Positions 34,963-44,851 of a DNA stretch of 64,000 bases are shown piece after piece; position 1 is the first letter of the stretch, and each line of letters starts with the position of its first letter. The notes beneath the pieces were generated by a model that saw nothing but the letters and a program-made list of their open reading frames with translations, searched no databases and had not been told where the DNA came from. Source of the DNA: Diplodia intermedia (taxonomy: Eukaryota > Ascomycota > Dothideomycetes > Botryosphaeriales > Botryosphaeriaceae); contig JAKEKT010000018.1 of assembly GCA_021495925.1 (NCBI GenBank), forward strand, positions 1 to 64,000. Direction: 5' to 3'. The position numbers and the translations under genes are program-made.

Positions 34963-36397
34963 ACGAAGCTTCTCTCTCGCGCATAGCGACGGATTCGCAT
35001 GTTTCCACCTTTGGCATACACCATTTATTCGCACATATACCAACCACCAAACACTCTTCGATTCAACCATTTCTCCGCATTCACACCATCACACCATCCC
35101 CTTCACCCTTACCGCACACCCCCCATTTGACAACAGACCGCACTCAAACCCTGGTAGCAGGACCCCTTGTACATGTTCTCTTTAGACGCATTACGTTTTC
35201 TGGGCAAAACGGGATAGGAAAATCAAAGGTGATGATGATGACGATGACGAACAAACCCGGGGAAAAGGCTTTATTTATCTTTCATGCCCCAAGTGGATTG
35301 GGGGTAGCCGGTCGATGATGAAACTCGCCGGACACCGATTGGGGCTGCGCGTGGCTGGGGCCGTAGACTGTCACTGCCGATGCTGGATCAGACGAGTGCT
35401 GGAAAAGCTGGGTTTCTTTCCAACCCCGGCCAGCAGGCAAGTAAGCAGGTCACATGGCGCGCGGCTCCCTTTGCAAATTTTCATGCATCGTTACGAGTCT
35501 TCTTGGCTAGGATAACAAAGAACGGGAAGTGTCCTGGTTCTCCATGGACGCTTCCTCGGATCTTTTTCTATTTCTTTGCGTGGTCGCATAGCGGGCGCTT
35601 TCTTCGACCAGCAAAGTAGCTCTTTATCGATTTTTACAGCTATATACCTATTCCGTACAGTACGTAGTTTGCAATAGTAGTTCATCTTCAATGTTCCGTG
35701 TTCCGATGCTCTGATTTCTTGTGTCGGATAGTAAAAGGTCTGCGTGACCAAGCTTGCACTCATCACAACTATTGGCCCAAGTTACGGATGGCTTTGGGAA
35801 TTTGATTGAAAAGGTGTGAGGCTATTCCTTTTTCACTCTCGGATTGTCGCTTTGAAAGTGAGGGGGAAAGCATATATGGAAGGACAAGCGTGCAGGAAAT
35901 GATATAGACATCGGGGTAGCCATGAAACGCTCACCAGAGCTCCCAGAAGACCGCTCTTACTACGGCCACAAAAATTGGTGTGAGGACCTTACTTCATCAT
36001 CCAACATCACGTGATTGAAGGATTCCGGTATCCTGTCCGCAATGGCCCGGACCCTTTCCGTCCCCACAACCAAAAAAAGTCCATACTTCTCCAACACCCT
36101 TGACTCGGCAACAGACACGACTGCGTTAGAAACCCCGGAGTTCTTTGGCTCTTCAGTAAAGCCGGACACGCGACGGCTGCAGCGAAAATTTTTCATTGCG
36201 TCTTCTGGCGCCGAAAAAAAAAAGAAGAAAAAGAAGAACACCTAGCATCCCGCACACCAGCCAGCCATCCATCCATTCGCACCTCTCCTCCCCGAAAAAC
36301 GCGGGAAGAGCGCGGGGGAAAAGGAAAAAAAGAAGGAGAGGAAAGAAGAAGTAGAGAAGGTAAACCCCCAAAAAAAAGATAAGAAAAAAAAAAAACA
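34963..36397. other. Intergenic region with A/G-rich promoter end
   Basis: The left half is the 3' flank of the RasGAP-like gene. The last 180 bp before the next ATG are strongly purine-biased on the plus strand, with A/G runs at 36216-36240 and 36318-36396, a usual look for fungal 5' untranslated sequence. No other gene is seen. Confidence 0.5.
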
Positions 36398-38518
36398 ATG
36401 GGACCCGACGAACCGCTGCCGCTGCCGGCCGACTTCGCGGGCGACGCCGACGGCTACGTGGCGGCGCTGCTGCGCTTCGGCACGACGTCGACGGCGCTGC
36501 GCACGCTGTGCGGCGGCGTGCACATCCTCGACTTCTTCACGCGGTCGCCGGACCTGTACGCGCTGGTGCTGCCGGCCGAGTGGCGGGCGTGGTTCGCGCG
36601 CGACGACGTCGACGTCATGGCCGTGCTGGACCTGCTGATGCGGACCGACCTGGCCGCTTTCGACGACGACGACGACGGCGACGACGAGGCGGCGGCGACG
36701 GGTGGGCGCGAGGGGTGCGGAGGGCGGCGGCCGCCCGAGTCGTTGTTGGCGTTTGTGAGGGAGGTGAGGGGCTTGTCGTTGAGGAGGGAGTGGGAGCCGG
36801 CGGGCGATGCGAAGACGGTGAGGGGGAAGGGCGGCAAGGTGGCGGCGCTGCCGAGGCATATCGCGCTGGGCATGAATGTCAAGAAGCAGCACGAGGTGCA
36901 GCATTTTGCCGCGTTTGTCGATCGGTTGACGGACGAGATTGCGAGGGAGAGGGGCGGTGACGGGGCCGCCATCACGCATATTGCGGATTTTGGCTCCGGG
37001 CAGAACTATTTGGGCAGGGCGTTGGCGAGTGAGCCGTACGGGAAGAACATCATTGGGATCGAGAGTAGGAGGAATAACATTGAAGGCGCCAAGGGGATCG
37101 ATGTGTTGGCCGGGTTGGCGCCGAAGAAGGTGGTGTTGAGAAACAAGAAGGAGTGGAGGAAGGAGAAAGAGGAGAAAGAAGGTGCTTTGTTCAAGAAGGG
37201 AAGGGAAAAGAAGCAGGACGAGTGCGAAGATTGTGGAGATGCGCCGGAGGAGACGACGGCAGCACCTCAGCCTACATCTGAAGAGAAGGAGCAAGGGCAG
37301 GAGGACGCCTTCGCAGAATTCGCACCAGAGGGAACTGCGGATTTCGTGCGGCGAGTCGAGAAGGAAGCATTCAACGGCGTGCCAAAAGGATCAAAGAAGG
37401 CCAAGCTCCACCTGCTGGAAGAGGGCGGCGGCAGCATTCAATACGTCGAGCACCGGCTCGAGGACGGCAACCTCGCCCACGTAATCCAAGAAATCGTGGA
37501 CCCGTCCAAGGTGGTCGAGCAGGACCAGAGCACCGAGGCCAAAGAAGACATTAGCCAGCCCTTTGTCACCACGACACCGGCCGTGACGGCGAGCACGCGC
37601 GCGCAGGACCCGAACCTCATGGTCATCTCGCTGCACTCGTGCGGCAACCTCGTGCACCACGGGCTGCGCTCGCTCTCACTCAACCCCAACGTCAAGGCCG
37701 TGTGCATGATCGGCTGCTGCTACAACCTGATGACGGAGCGCCTGGGCCCGCCTTCGTACAAGCTGCCGCAGCTGCGGCCCAACCACCCGCGCCTCGAGGC
37801 CACCGCCAACGCCTTCGACCCGCACGGCTTCCCCATGTCGGACCGCTACGCCACCTACCCCGTGCCCGGCACCGGCGACGTCGGCGTCCGCCTCAACATC
37901 ACGGCGCGCATGATGGCGGTGCAGGCGCCGCAGAACTGGGGCCCCGTCGACAGCGAGGCCTTCTTCACCCGCCACTTCTTCCGCGCCCTGCTGCAGCGCG
38001 TCTTCCTCGACCGCGGCGTCGTCGAGCCGCCGCCCAGCAACAGCGGCAGCAACAACAACGAGGACGGCGACGGCCATAGCCGGGTGATGGAAAACGGCCG
38101 CACCATCAGCGGCTCCGTCAGCCCCGCCGGCTGCAGCAGCGGCGGCGAGCCCATCGTCATCGGCTCGCTGAAGAAGAGCTGCTACGCAAACTTCGTCGCC
38201 TACGTGCGCGGCGCCCTGGCCAAGATCGAGGGCAACCCCGACCAGCCCGAGCGCGCGGGGCAGGTGCGGGAGAAGATGAAGGGCATCACGGACGAGGAGA
38301 TCGCGCGGTACGAGGTGGAGTACCGCGCGCGGAAGAAGGAGCTGGCGGTCGTGTGGAGCCTGATGGCGTTTGCGGCGGGCGTGATCGAGGCGATGATCGT
38401 GGTGGACAGGTGGTTGTGGTTGAAGGAGCAGCCGGAGGTGGAGAGGGCGTGGGTGGAGCCCGTGTTCGACTACGCCTTGAGTCCGCGGAACTTGGTTGTG
38501 GTGGGCCTGAAGAAGTAG
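36398..38518 (+). CDS. METTL25-type methyltransferase-domain protein
   Basis: Predicted SAM-dependent methyltransferase of the METTL25/RRNAD1 family (Pfam Methyltransf_32 type); the substrate in fungi is not known to me. It is a single exon of 706 residues. Residues 1-95 are a helical N-terminal region ending in an acidic run. The SAM motif HIADFGSGQNYLGRAL is near residue 197, followed by IIGIESRRNNIEGA. The partner blocks MVISLHSCGNLVHHGLRS and MIGCCYNLMTERLG lie near 410-450. Between them sits a low-complexity insertion of about 160 residues, rich in Lys and Glu, which animal homologues have in variable length. A Gly/Asn/Ser linker near 545-590 precedes the C-terminal family block (YARRKELAVVWSLMAFAAG-like). 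The start ATG follows an A-rich leader directly. Confidence 0.9.
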   Translation: MGPDEPLPLPADFAGDADGYVAALLRFGTTSTALRTLCGGVHILDFFTRSPDLYALVLPAEWRAWFARDDVDVMAVLDLLMRTDLAAFDDDDDGDDEAAATGGREGCGGRRPPESLLAFVREVRGLSLRREWEPAGDAKTVRGKGGKVAALPRHIALGMNVKKQHEVQHFAAFVDRLTDEIARERGGDGAAITHIADFGSGQNYLGRALASEPYGKNIIGIESRRNNIEGAKGIDVLAGLAPKKVVLRNKKEWRKEKEEKEGALFKKGREKKQDECEDCGDAPEETTAAPQPTSEEKEQGQEDAFAEFAPEGTADFVRRVEKEAFNGVPKGSKKAKLHLLEEGGGSIQYVEHRLEDGNLAHVIQEIVDPSKVVEQDQSTEAKEDISQPFVTTTPAVTASTRAQDPNLMVISLHSCGNLVHHGLRSLSLNPNVKAVCMIGCCYNLMTERLGPPSYKLPQLRPNHPRLEATANAFDPHGFPMSDRYATYPVPGTGDVGVRLNITARMMAVQAPQNWGPVDSEAFFTRHFFRALLQRVFLDRGVVEPPPSNSGSNNNEDGDGHSRVMENGRTISGSVSPAGCSSGGEPIVIGSLKKSCYANFVAYVRGALAKIEGNPDQPERAGQVREKMKGITDEEIARYEVEYRARKKELAVVWSLMAFAAGVIEAMIVVDRWLWLKEQPEVERAWVEPVFDYALSPRNLVVVGLKK

Positions 38519-39336
38519 TTTGTGTAGCGGTGCATATACCCGGCGAGTGGCCTTTGCCCACTATCAAAGAAAAGTGGCTCAACGGCCCACTCCCAAAGCT
38601 TCCAGAGACCGACCGCCCTTCTGTTCGATCCCCCGCAAGGCCCAGTACTAACTCTCTGCCAGAGCAAATCGCTCTACGAACCTCCCAACCCGACAATGAC
38701 TTCGAGGAGACCCAACGTCAACTGACCGAGCATCCTCGCCAAAGCCACTGACAATGTGTAGCCTTACAACCTAAGCCAGCTCACACCCTGGCGCCATCCG
38801 CTTGACCGGGTCGTGGCAAGCCAGCTCCATTGCACCTGGGGCACAGACTACCAAGCCTAGCCTGCTGCCGTACAAGGCCGTCCCGACGTTCATTAGAAGC
38901 CCGGTTCCGTCTTAAGCAACCAGTGCAGCCTCGAGGTTCCCTTCAGGTATGTTCCATCATCTCGCTAGTTGGTCTCTGGAAGCTTTCTTTTTTAAGTTTT
39001 TTTTTTCCCCCTAGTGCTCCCCTTACTTTGATATGCCATTGCCCTGCCCCTAAGTATTTAGTAGGGATAAGAACACGTTCCATCTATAAAGTAATACCGG
39101 TGAGAACACTAGTTCTCGAGTTGTTTTTCTTAATTTAAGCACCGATAAATATATCTCACGTTTATTCCTATACCAACTTCCACTTAAAATCCACGTAATC
39201 TTTAAGATGTATTATGACATATTTCCTACGTCCGACACAGCTACAACTAGAACAGTCTATACCAAAGGTCGGACACTATGAATCAACGGTAACTAAAAAC
39301 CACCGAACTGCCAACAGTCCTTACTTGGCACATTCG
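38519..39336. other. Intergenic, A/T-rich in its second half
   Basis: This gap separates two convergent genes. From about 38970 to 39310 the sequence is clearly more A/T-rich than the rest of the window and holds no ORF, which could mean a decayed, point-mutated repeat. No intact element ends are visible. Confidence 0.45.
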
Positions 39337-41389
39337 TCACCCCCAAAACGAATCTTGACCCTTCCTCTCATCCGCCTGAGGTGGCGTCGTCACCGTGTAG
39401 CTCCATGTCTCGTCGCCGTCGACGAACAGTCGGTACTGCAGCATACTCTGCTCGCTAGTCTTCGGGCTGGTGATCTCGATAGCACCGAACTTCGAGTTGC
39501 CATCCGGGATGTATCTACGCAACTAATGTCAGCAAATTCTTCGCCGTCCACTTGGATCTGCTCCGAGAATAAAGTCATGTGTCATGAACTTACTTCAGAC
39601 AAACATCTTCGTCATCGCCAACATCTTCATACGTCCTAACGGGCAAATAAAACATGCTTAGCGGACTGGTGCTGAACTCATGCACCGTCGCGCTCTGTGG
39701 CCACCTGCCGTCCTTCGGCGGCGGGAACGCTGTGGCCGCGAACTCATGCCTGTCGCCGCTGAGCACAATGAAACCGACCCCACCTTTCGCGCCGACGTCC
39801 CACATGGCCTCGAGCAAGCGCTGACGCTCGGCGAGGTAGCCGCCCCATGTGTCGAGTTTTGACGGGCCGTGGCGCCAGTTCTTGGTAAAGGGGATGCTAG
39901 ACACGATGACCTTCCAGCGCACGCCCGGCTTGGCCGGCTCCGCCTTGATCCACTCAAGCAGGTCGCCAGCCTGCTGCGGGCCCAGCATACTCTTCGTCGG
40001 GTCCCACGGGTCCTTCTCGCGCTCTGGTTCGCGGTAGCGGCGCGTGTCCATCAGGAAGAAGCTGGCGGGCCCTTGGGTAAAGGAGAAATACGTGTCGCCC
40101 GTGCTGCGCACCGGTGGCGGGTTGGCCGCGACCTGATAGTGGCGCCACGGCTCGTAGGCGGCCTGGAAGACGCCTGTCACGTTGCGGTCCCAATCGTTTT
40201 CGATCTCATGGTCGTCGAGCACATGGATCCATGGCAGCTTGTTTGACACAGACGGCCATTCCGGCGCCGAGTAGACCTGGCGGTACTCGCGCCGGTAGTC
40301 CTCATGCGCTGCGCCGTGCCGGATGGGCACATCGATGTAAATGAAGTCTCCCAGGAAGAGCATGAAGTGCGCGCTGAGCTTGTCAACCCACTTAGCGAGG
40401 TGTTCGAAGCCAGGGATAGAGAGAGGGTGCTGGAACGGATTGTAGGGCACACGGGGCTTGATGCAGCTGGAGTGAAGAAAGGTGTATTTGCCGTGGTTGG
40501 CTTCCCTTGCGGATATCTTCCCAGCCGGCGGTGCAGTAATGAGATAGCCAGAGTGGTTATTAGACAAAACCCACTGGTACTTGGTGTCAGGCCTGAGCTG
40601 TGTGATCTCCACGGCGGCAGTGTAGTCCGTCTCTTCGGACAGCCAGTCAACGCTTCCGGCGTGCTTCCACGCCGTGTCCTGCGGGCGATGTCCAGAGTCC
40701 AGGCTAAAAGGCGGATCGGCGAAACGATACGACACAAAGATGGGTAGCTTGCTCAAACTCGGCTCGCGCACCATGAGCTTCGCCGACTTGTCCGACACAT
40801 AGCCGACGCGTGCAAAGGAAAGATCATGCTGGGGATAGAGCACGGGGGCGCGGTAGATCAAGTCCAGCATCATGCCGACCAGCAGGATGTTGATGGCAAA
40901 GGTGACCCAGCTCCATAGGGCGGATGACGGACTCGGTCGACCGGTCAGGAGAGTCTGGAAGATGCGAGGGTCCTTCTCCTGGACGGTAACGATCTCCTCG
41001 ACATCCAATTCCTCGACTGGGCCGGGGCGGGGGCTCTCAGCGACGTCCGGGGTGTCATCTCCCTGCGCAACCGTCTCCTTGGTTATTATATCGATTTCAT
41101 CGGACACGACCTTGTAGGGCGAGGTGGACCAGAAGCTGGCAAGGAACGAGGGAACGTAGATAGCAATGAGAGCGGTCGCAAGTGGAGGGACGATCTGGAG
41201 GAAGCAGCGTCAGCTGGGGCTGGCGGGCGTGGCATTGGGCTGTACGGACACTCGTGGGGATCTACTCGAGGGTCAGCGGGATTGTGGGGTCTGCGATTCG
41301 ACGGAGCTTACCCATCGCAGGAACACGTAGATAGAGAGACGGAGGAGGATGGAGGTGGCGGTGGTGATGGTGTCGGAGGTGGAGGCCAT
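39337..41389 (-). CDS. Membrane-anchored PhoD-like metallophosphatase
   Basis: Predicted alkaline phosphatase D/PhoD-type enzyme that uses a metal centre to hydrolyse phosphoesters. Exons are 41312-41389, 41250-41261, 39594-41194 and 39337-39514 (622 residues). The second exon is only 12 nt (Ile-Pro-Thr-Ser), flanked by introns of 50 and 55 nt. Hydrophobic helices occur at about residues 12-50 and 122-145, so the enzyme sits in a membrane. A fibronectin-like N-terminal PhoD domain comes first. Metal-binding motifs follow in the usual order: SSCIKPR, FLGDFIYID (about 310), LDDHEIENDW (about 355) and LSGDRHEF (about 507). The last exon completes the fold with SMLQYRLFVDG. The start is the first ATG giving a hydrophobic leader. 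Confidence 0.88.
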
Positions 41390-42201
41390 GCTGCCGTTGC
41401 CTTCACATCAGAGCATGACCTTGAAAGACAGCTGGTAAGGAGACTCGGGGTTCCGTCTCGTGCAGCTTCGCATGCTGCCGGCTTCCGCTGCTGGCCCGCG
41501 CGCAGTCTGACACTGATGTCAGTCCATCACTGTGACGCCATCATCACGAGTCAGCCAGGGAATGCCGTATCAACGTTTTTCCAGCTCCGGCACGCAGTCA
41601 ATACTCATCGTTTGTACCCCGTCGCTACATGCTCTTTGGGAGCTCTTCTCACATGCCAAATGACCGGTGTCATGCAGACATTGGTGGGCTGTTTCCGACT
41701 TAGACCCAGGTATCAAACTGTTTTCGCACAAAGCTGCTGAATGCCCAGGTAAAACCAAGTGTATACCGCAATCGCCAAGTAATTCCTAGCCATTGTCAAT
41801 CTCGCAGCTTGCCTTTCCCATGTTGCCGGGGAGATACCTTGTGAAGACAGGTGTGTGGCCGAAAAAGTTTGGATCAAGTACCTGCCAGGGTCAGGACGAG
41901 GTCCACCACTTGTGAGTCGAGGGCGCGGTTGGTCATGGCTGCGGTCAAGACAGATGGGGCAAGATGGGTGAGATGCTGACGGTAGCGTTGGAGAGATGGT
42001 GAGTGAAGATTTTAGCGTTGGAGAGATGGTGAGTGAAGGTTTGCGCGTTGGTTCGAGAAGGGGAAGGAAGGTGCGTCCAGGGTCCAGACACAAAGGGCAG
42101 TTACAGTCAACCCATTCAGGCCCGCCTTATTTTCGCTCGCTCTTCCTTTCCTTCTCTACCTCTCCACACACCATATCAGCGGCCGACCCACGAGGCTCAA
42201 C
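41390..42201. other. Divergent intergenic region with a tandem repeat
   Basis: Promoter region shared by the PhoD-like gene (minus) and the next gene (plus). It carries two copies of a 30-bp tandem unit at 41983-42042. No gene is supported; a 126-codon ORF on the minus strand covers the repeat and is not accepted. Confidence 0.5.
41983..42042. repeat. 30-bp tandem duplication
   Basis: The unit TAGCGTTGGAGAGATGGTGA plus ten further bases occurs twice back to back, with one mismatch (A/G) near its end. A third partial copy (GCGTTGG) follows at 42045-42051. It lies 160 bp upstream of the next ATG. Confidence 0.85.
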
Positions 42202-43188
42202 ATGGCGGGCATTCTTCAGATAGCTTGTCAAGTGAGCATGTGGGCAAAGAATGGCAATCTGGATAACGGTGTAGAGCACGACGACGGCATCATCAAGTTC
42301 ACCGGGCCCCCGCCTTGGAACATGGCTCCATGCAAGGACAAAGTCACTCCGAATGGTCCGCCCAAGACTGAAAATGACCTCGCTCCGCAGGACGCGTCCA
42401 AGATCGACAACGACACCACTCCCACTCAGGCTCCAGCTGGGACTTCTAAGGTCCTCATCTTGCGTCTGGCTGGTCCGGGCCATGACAATGACGAGTTCTT
42501 CCGTCACTCGACCCAGCGCCTGTCGGGCTTCCTTCAGCGTAATGCCAACGTCGATACCGCCTTCACTGCTGGCGAAGCCTTGATGCACATCAACAACTCG
42601 GGTCTGAAAGCCATCATTGTCGCCGACAACGCCCTCACCATCCGCAACAAGGACGCCCGTGGGTACATCCCTGCCGGCAGCATCATCATGGAGAAGGTCA
42701 AACAGTTCATCGCCAAGGGCGGAAACGTCGTCTTCGCCGGTGACTTCAACGAAGCTCTTCTTGCCGACTTTGCTCCCTTCTGGAACACTCACTTTGGCCG
42801 CGCGTGGACCTGGCAGGCCTATCACCGTGCCGTGATCGAGTATCAGCCCGAAGCCATCGAGTACTTCCCGCCCAACAACTTTCTCAAGAAGAAGTACAAC
42901 GCCAAGTGCCACTTCCTTGGTAACGTCGACCCTACTGAGACGCTGTACCGGAACCCGGCTGGCGCGGGCCGCTCTTTGGTGAAAGATCTCACGGCGGTGG
43001 CATACTGCAAGCTCGGCGAGGGTCACTTCGGGTGGGTTGGAGACGTAAGCAAGGAGCTCGCGACCGACGACTGCGTCTTCGCCATGTGCGGCTTCTCCGA
43101 CCTGCACCCTGAGCTGGACACGTGGTACCCGGACACTTCTATGTCTGTGAGCTTTGGCGCCGACGGCTTTAAGGTCAACTATGAGTAA
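42202..43188 (+). CDS. Conserved hypothetical protein with class I amidotransferase-like fold
   Basis: Single-exon protein of 328 residues that I cannot assign to a named family. After a polar leader of about 80 residues the sequence alternates strands and helices in Rossmann order: KVLILRLAGPGHDNDEFF, LKAIIVADNAL and QFIAKGGNVVFAGDFN. This resembles ThuA-like and class I glutamine-amidotransferase-like domains, where the last block would hold a Cys nucleophile; here that position reads AGDFN, so an amidotransferase mechanism is unlikely. The second half has conserved-looking Trp/His/Cys residues (WTWQAYHR, KCHFLG, GEGHFGWVGD) and ends FKVNYE. There is no signal peptide, so a cytosolic location is expected. 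The ATG has a good context (CAACATGGC). Confidence 0.8.
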   Translation: MAGILQIACQVSMWAKNGNLDNGVEHDDGIIKFTGPPPWNMAPCKDKVTPNGPPKTENDLAPQDASKIDNDTTPTQAPAGTSKVLILRLAGPGHDNDEFFRHSTQRLSGFLQRNANVDTAFTAGEALMHINNSGLKAIIVADNALTIRNKDARGYIPAGSIIMEKVKQFIAKGGNVVFAGDFNEALLADFAPFWNTHFGRAWTWQAYHRAVIEYQPEAIEYFPPNNFLKKKYNAKCHFLGNVDPTETLYRNPAGAGRSLVKDLTAVAYCKLGEGHFGWVGDVSKELATDDCVFAMCGFSDLHPELDTWYPDTSMSVSFGADGFKVNYE

Positions 43189-43325
43189 CGAAGACGAACA
43201 TTCCGTGGAATCTCAAGGAATTTGCATGGGTTGGAGGGGTTTGGGTTCATGGACCAGCGACTGGATAATTATTGGCTGGCTGCGATACTAATAAAAAGAC
43301 ACTGAGTTTCTTCTTCACACATGAC

Positions 43326-43802
43326 ATGGCTAGTGACAACCAGGACCATCAAGCTGGGAGCGGCTCCGTCAAGGTCGAGCCGGAGCAATCACCCCAAACC
43401 GCAACACACCCCCCAACGGCTCGGGCCGCACCGACTTTCTGTGCTCCGCAATTGCGCATGCCCACGCCCTCGCCAGCAGAAAAGGCGGCTCTCGACGGTT
43501 TTTGGGGGCCGGCGGCCCAATCGGGTAGGGTCACGCCACCCCTTATCGCAGCCGTGTGTCTCGCTCGTCCGCAACTTCATTCTTCTACAGCGGCTCCGCC
43601 CTGCAGCCCGGCCCCAGACTGGGGCCTGCGTCGCCGCCAGAGCGCTTCTTTTCTGCGGTTCCGTCTCGGACTTCGCTCTGACTCGGGGCGAGCAAGAACG
43701 AGATTCGACCGAGGGATGGCTGAACGCCCACCGAACCCGGCGCCGCAAGTCTGGGAAGCCCGCCGCAACGCCGTTTCGCGCGAGACAGCCCCGACCAACT
43801 AG
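43326..43802 (+). CDS. Doubtful ORF (158 aa)
   Basis: The first 70 residues (MASDNQDHQAGSGS onward, with VKVEPEQSPQ and PSPAEKAALDGFW) look protein-like and polar. The rest is Arg/Pro-rich and shows no fold. It could be the first exon of a broken gene or chance. No splice continuation was found. Confidence 0.22.
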   Translation: MASDNQDHQAGSGSVKVEPEQSPQTATHPPTARAAPTFCAPQLRMPTPSPAEKAALDGFWGPAAQSGRVTPPLIAAVCLARPQLHSSTAAPPCSPAPDWGLRRRQSASFLRFRLGLRSDSGRARTRFDRGMAERPPNPAPQVWEARRNAVSRETAPTN

Positions 43803-43808
43803 TACTGA

Positions 43809-44454
43809 CGTGCGGATCCGCAAGCCGGCGACTGGTGTGAGAACCGGACATGAAACGTTGACAACGAACGCCGTGCGGCACCGCAGCAAAGGATTCCGTT
43901 TCGCTTGCTTGACTCTGATGCGATGGTCATTGCTTCTTGCATCCAAACAATCCTCGTACCAGATGAGGAGTTCATCTGCTATTGAACGGGGGATCAGCGC
44001 CCATCTTTGCCCTTTGCGATGGATCAGGTACGTCCTCGGGCACGGCTAAATACATACAGTTGTTTCGTCTGCGGCCGCGATATCCGTATTGCGGGATTGT
44101 CCATGACGTAAATGCATGCGGAGTGTCAACGATGCCTCCGTCTTCCCCACAGCATTAGTGCGCTAACTAGCCCGACCCCATACTGGCCATGGAACACAGA
44201 CACCACGTCGAGGGGCGGAACCGTCGAGCTGCTGATATAGCAAAAGTCGGTGCCCTTGTTGCACGACGTGGCTACTCACTTCGGCCCTATCCAGCGTCCC
44301 TAAAGCCGTCCAATCGCAGCCACGCCTTGGGGACTGTGACACGCATGGTACATCCATGCGCGCACCTGCGTCCGCAAAGGCCAACTTCATTCTTCTAACA
44401 AACGCCACCGGCGCGACCAAACGACTCACACCTCGCTGTCTGCGGATCCGCACG
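43809..44454. mobile_element. Possible short non-autonomous element with terminal inverted repeats
   Basis: The left end (43809-43840) and right end (44426-44454) are imperfect inverted repeats. Their outer 14 bp are identical (CGTGCGGATCCGCA), and a GGTGTGA block lies further in. The interval of 646 bp has no coding capacity of its own. No target-site duplication is visible. It may be an old MITE-like insertion or simply two copies of a palindromic binding site. Confidence 0.35.
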
Positions 44455-44491
44455 AATTGAGGCTGCGGAAGCGCAGCCATCACGACGTTTG

Positions 44492-44851
44492 TTACTGACA
44501 CATCTCCCCGAGTCCAGGGTGAGTATACCCGTAGACGTGTGAAGTTGACGCACAACACAGCAAGAGGACAAAGCTGCTGTAGATCATCGCCATCCCAACG
44601 GCGCCTGAACTATATCCATGGCTCCCTTGACAACCCCCGGCTATTTCGAGAACCACCTTCGACACTATCCTAACCAGTACAGCTATGAGTTCAACATCTT
44701 TGCTCCCTGCCAGATAAGTACCCAAGCAACATGATACTGTGCCATCAAAAGCCTTCTCTCTTGTGCTCACCATGGTCTGTTGTGTTGATATCCTATCAAG
44801 ATCAGTAGCCATACAAGCAAGAGAGCCAATAACCTTTCCCCCTTGAATCAT
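44492..44851 (-). pseudogene. Possible remnant of an AflR-type transcription factor C-terminus
   Basis: The 119-codon ORF has one block that resembles the C-terminal domain of AflR-type C6 regulators: TREKAFDGTVSCCLGTYL followed by DVELIAVLVRIVSKVVLEIA. In the family this block is Asn/Thr-Arg-x-Ala, then a Cys-rich turn, then a long hydrophobic helix. No zinc cluster is found nearby, so at most a fragment remains. The match was made by eye and is tentative. Confidence 0.3.

Larger units (their letters stand above)
43189..44491. other. Decayed accessory region with inverted repeats
   Basis: No intact gene is certain. The stretch contains a doubtful ORF (43326-43802) and a 646-bp interval bounded by imperfect inverted repeats that carry a 12-bp palindrome. 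A 15-bp direct repeat (AACTTCATTCTTCTA) occurs at 43574-43588 and 44383-44397. Confidence 0.45.

Noticed and set aside
41713..42093. 126-codon ORF on the minus strand with repeated Ser-Leu-Thr-Ile-Ser-Pro-Thr-Leu
   Set aside because: The repeat is a by-product of the 30-bp tandem DNA duplication, and the ORF lies in a divergent promoter.
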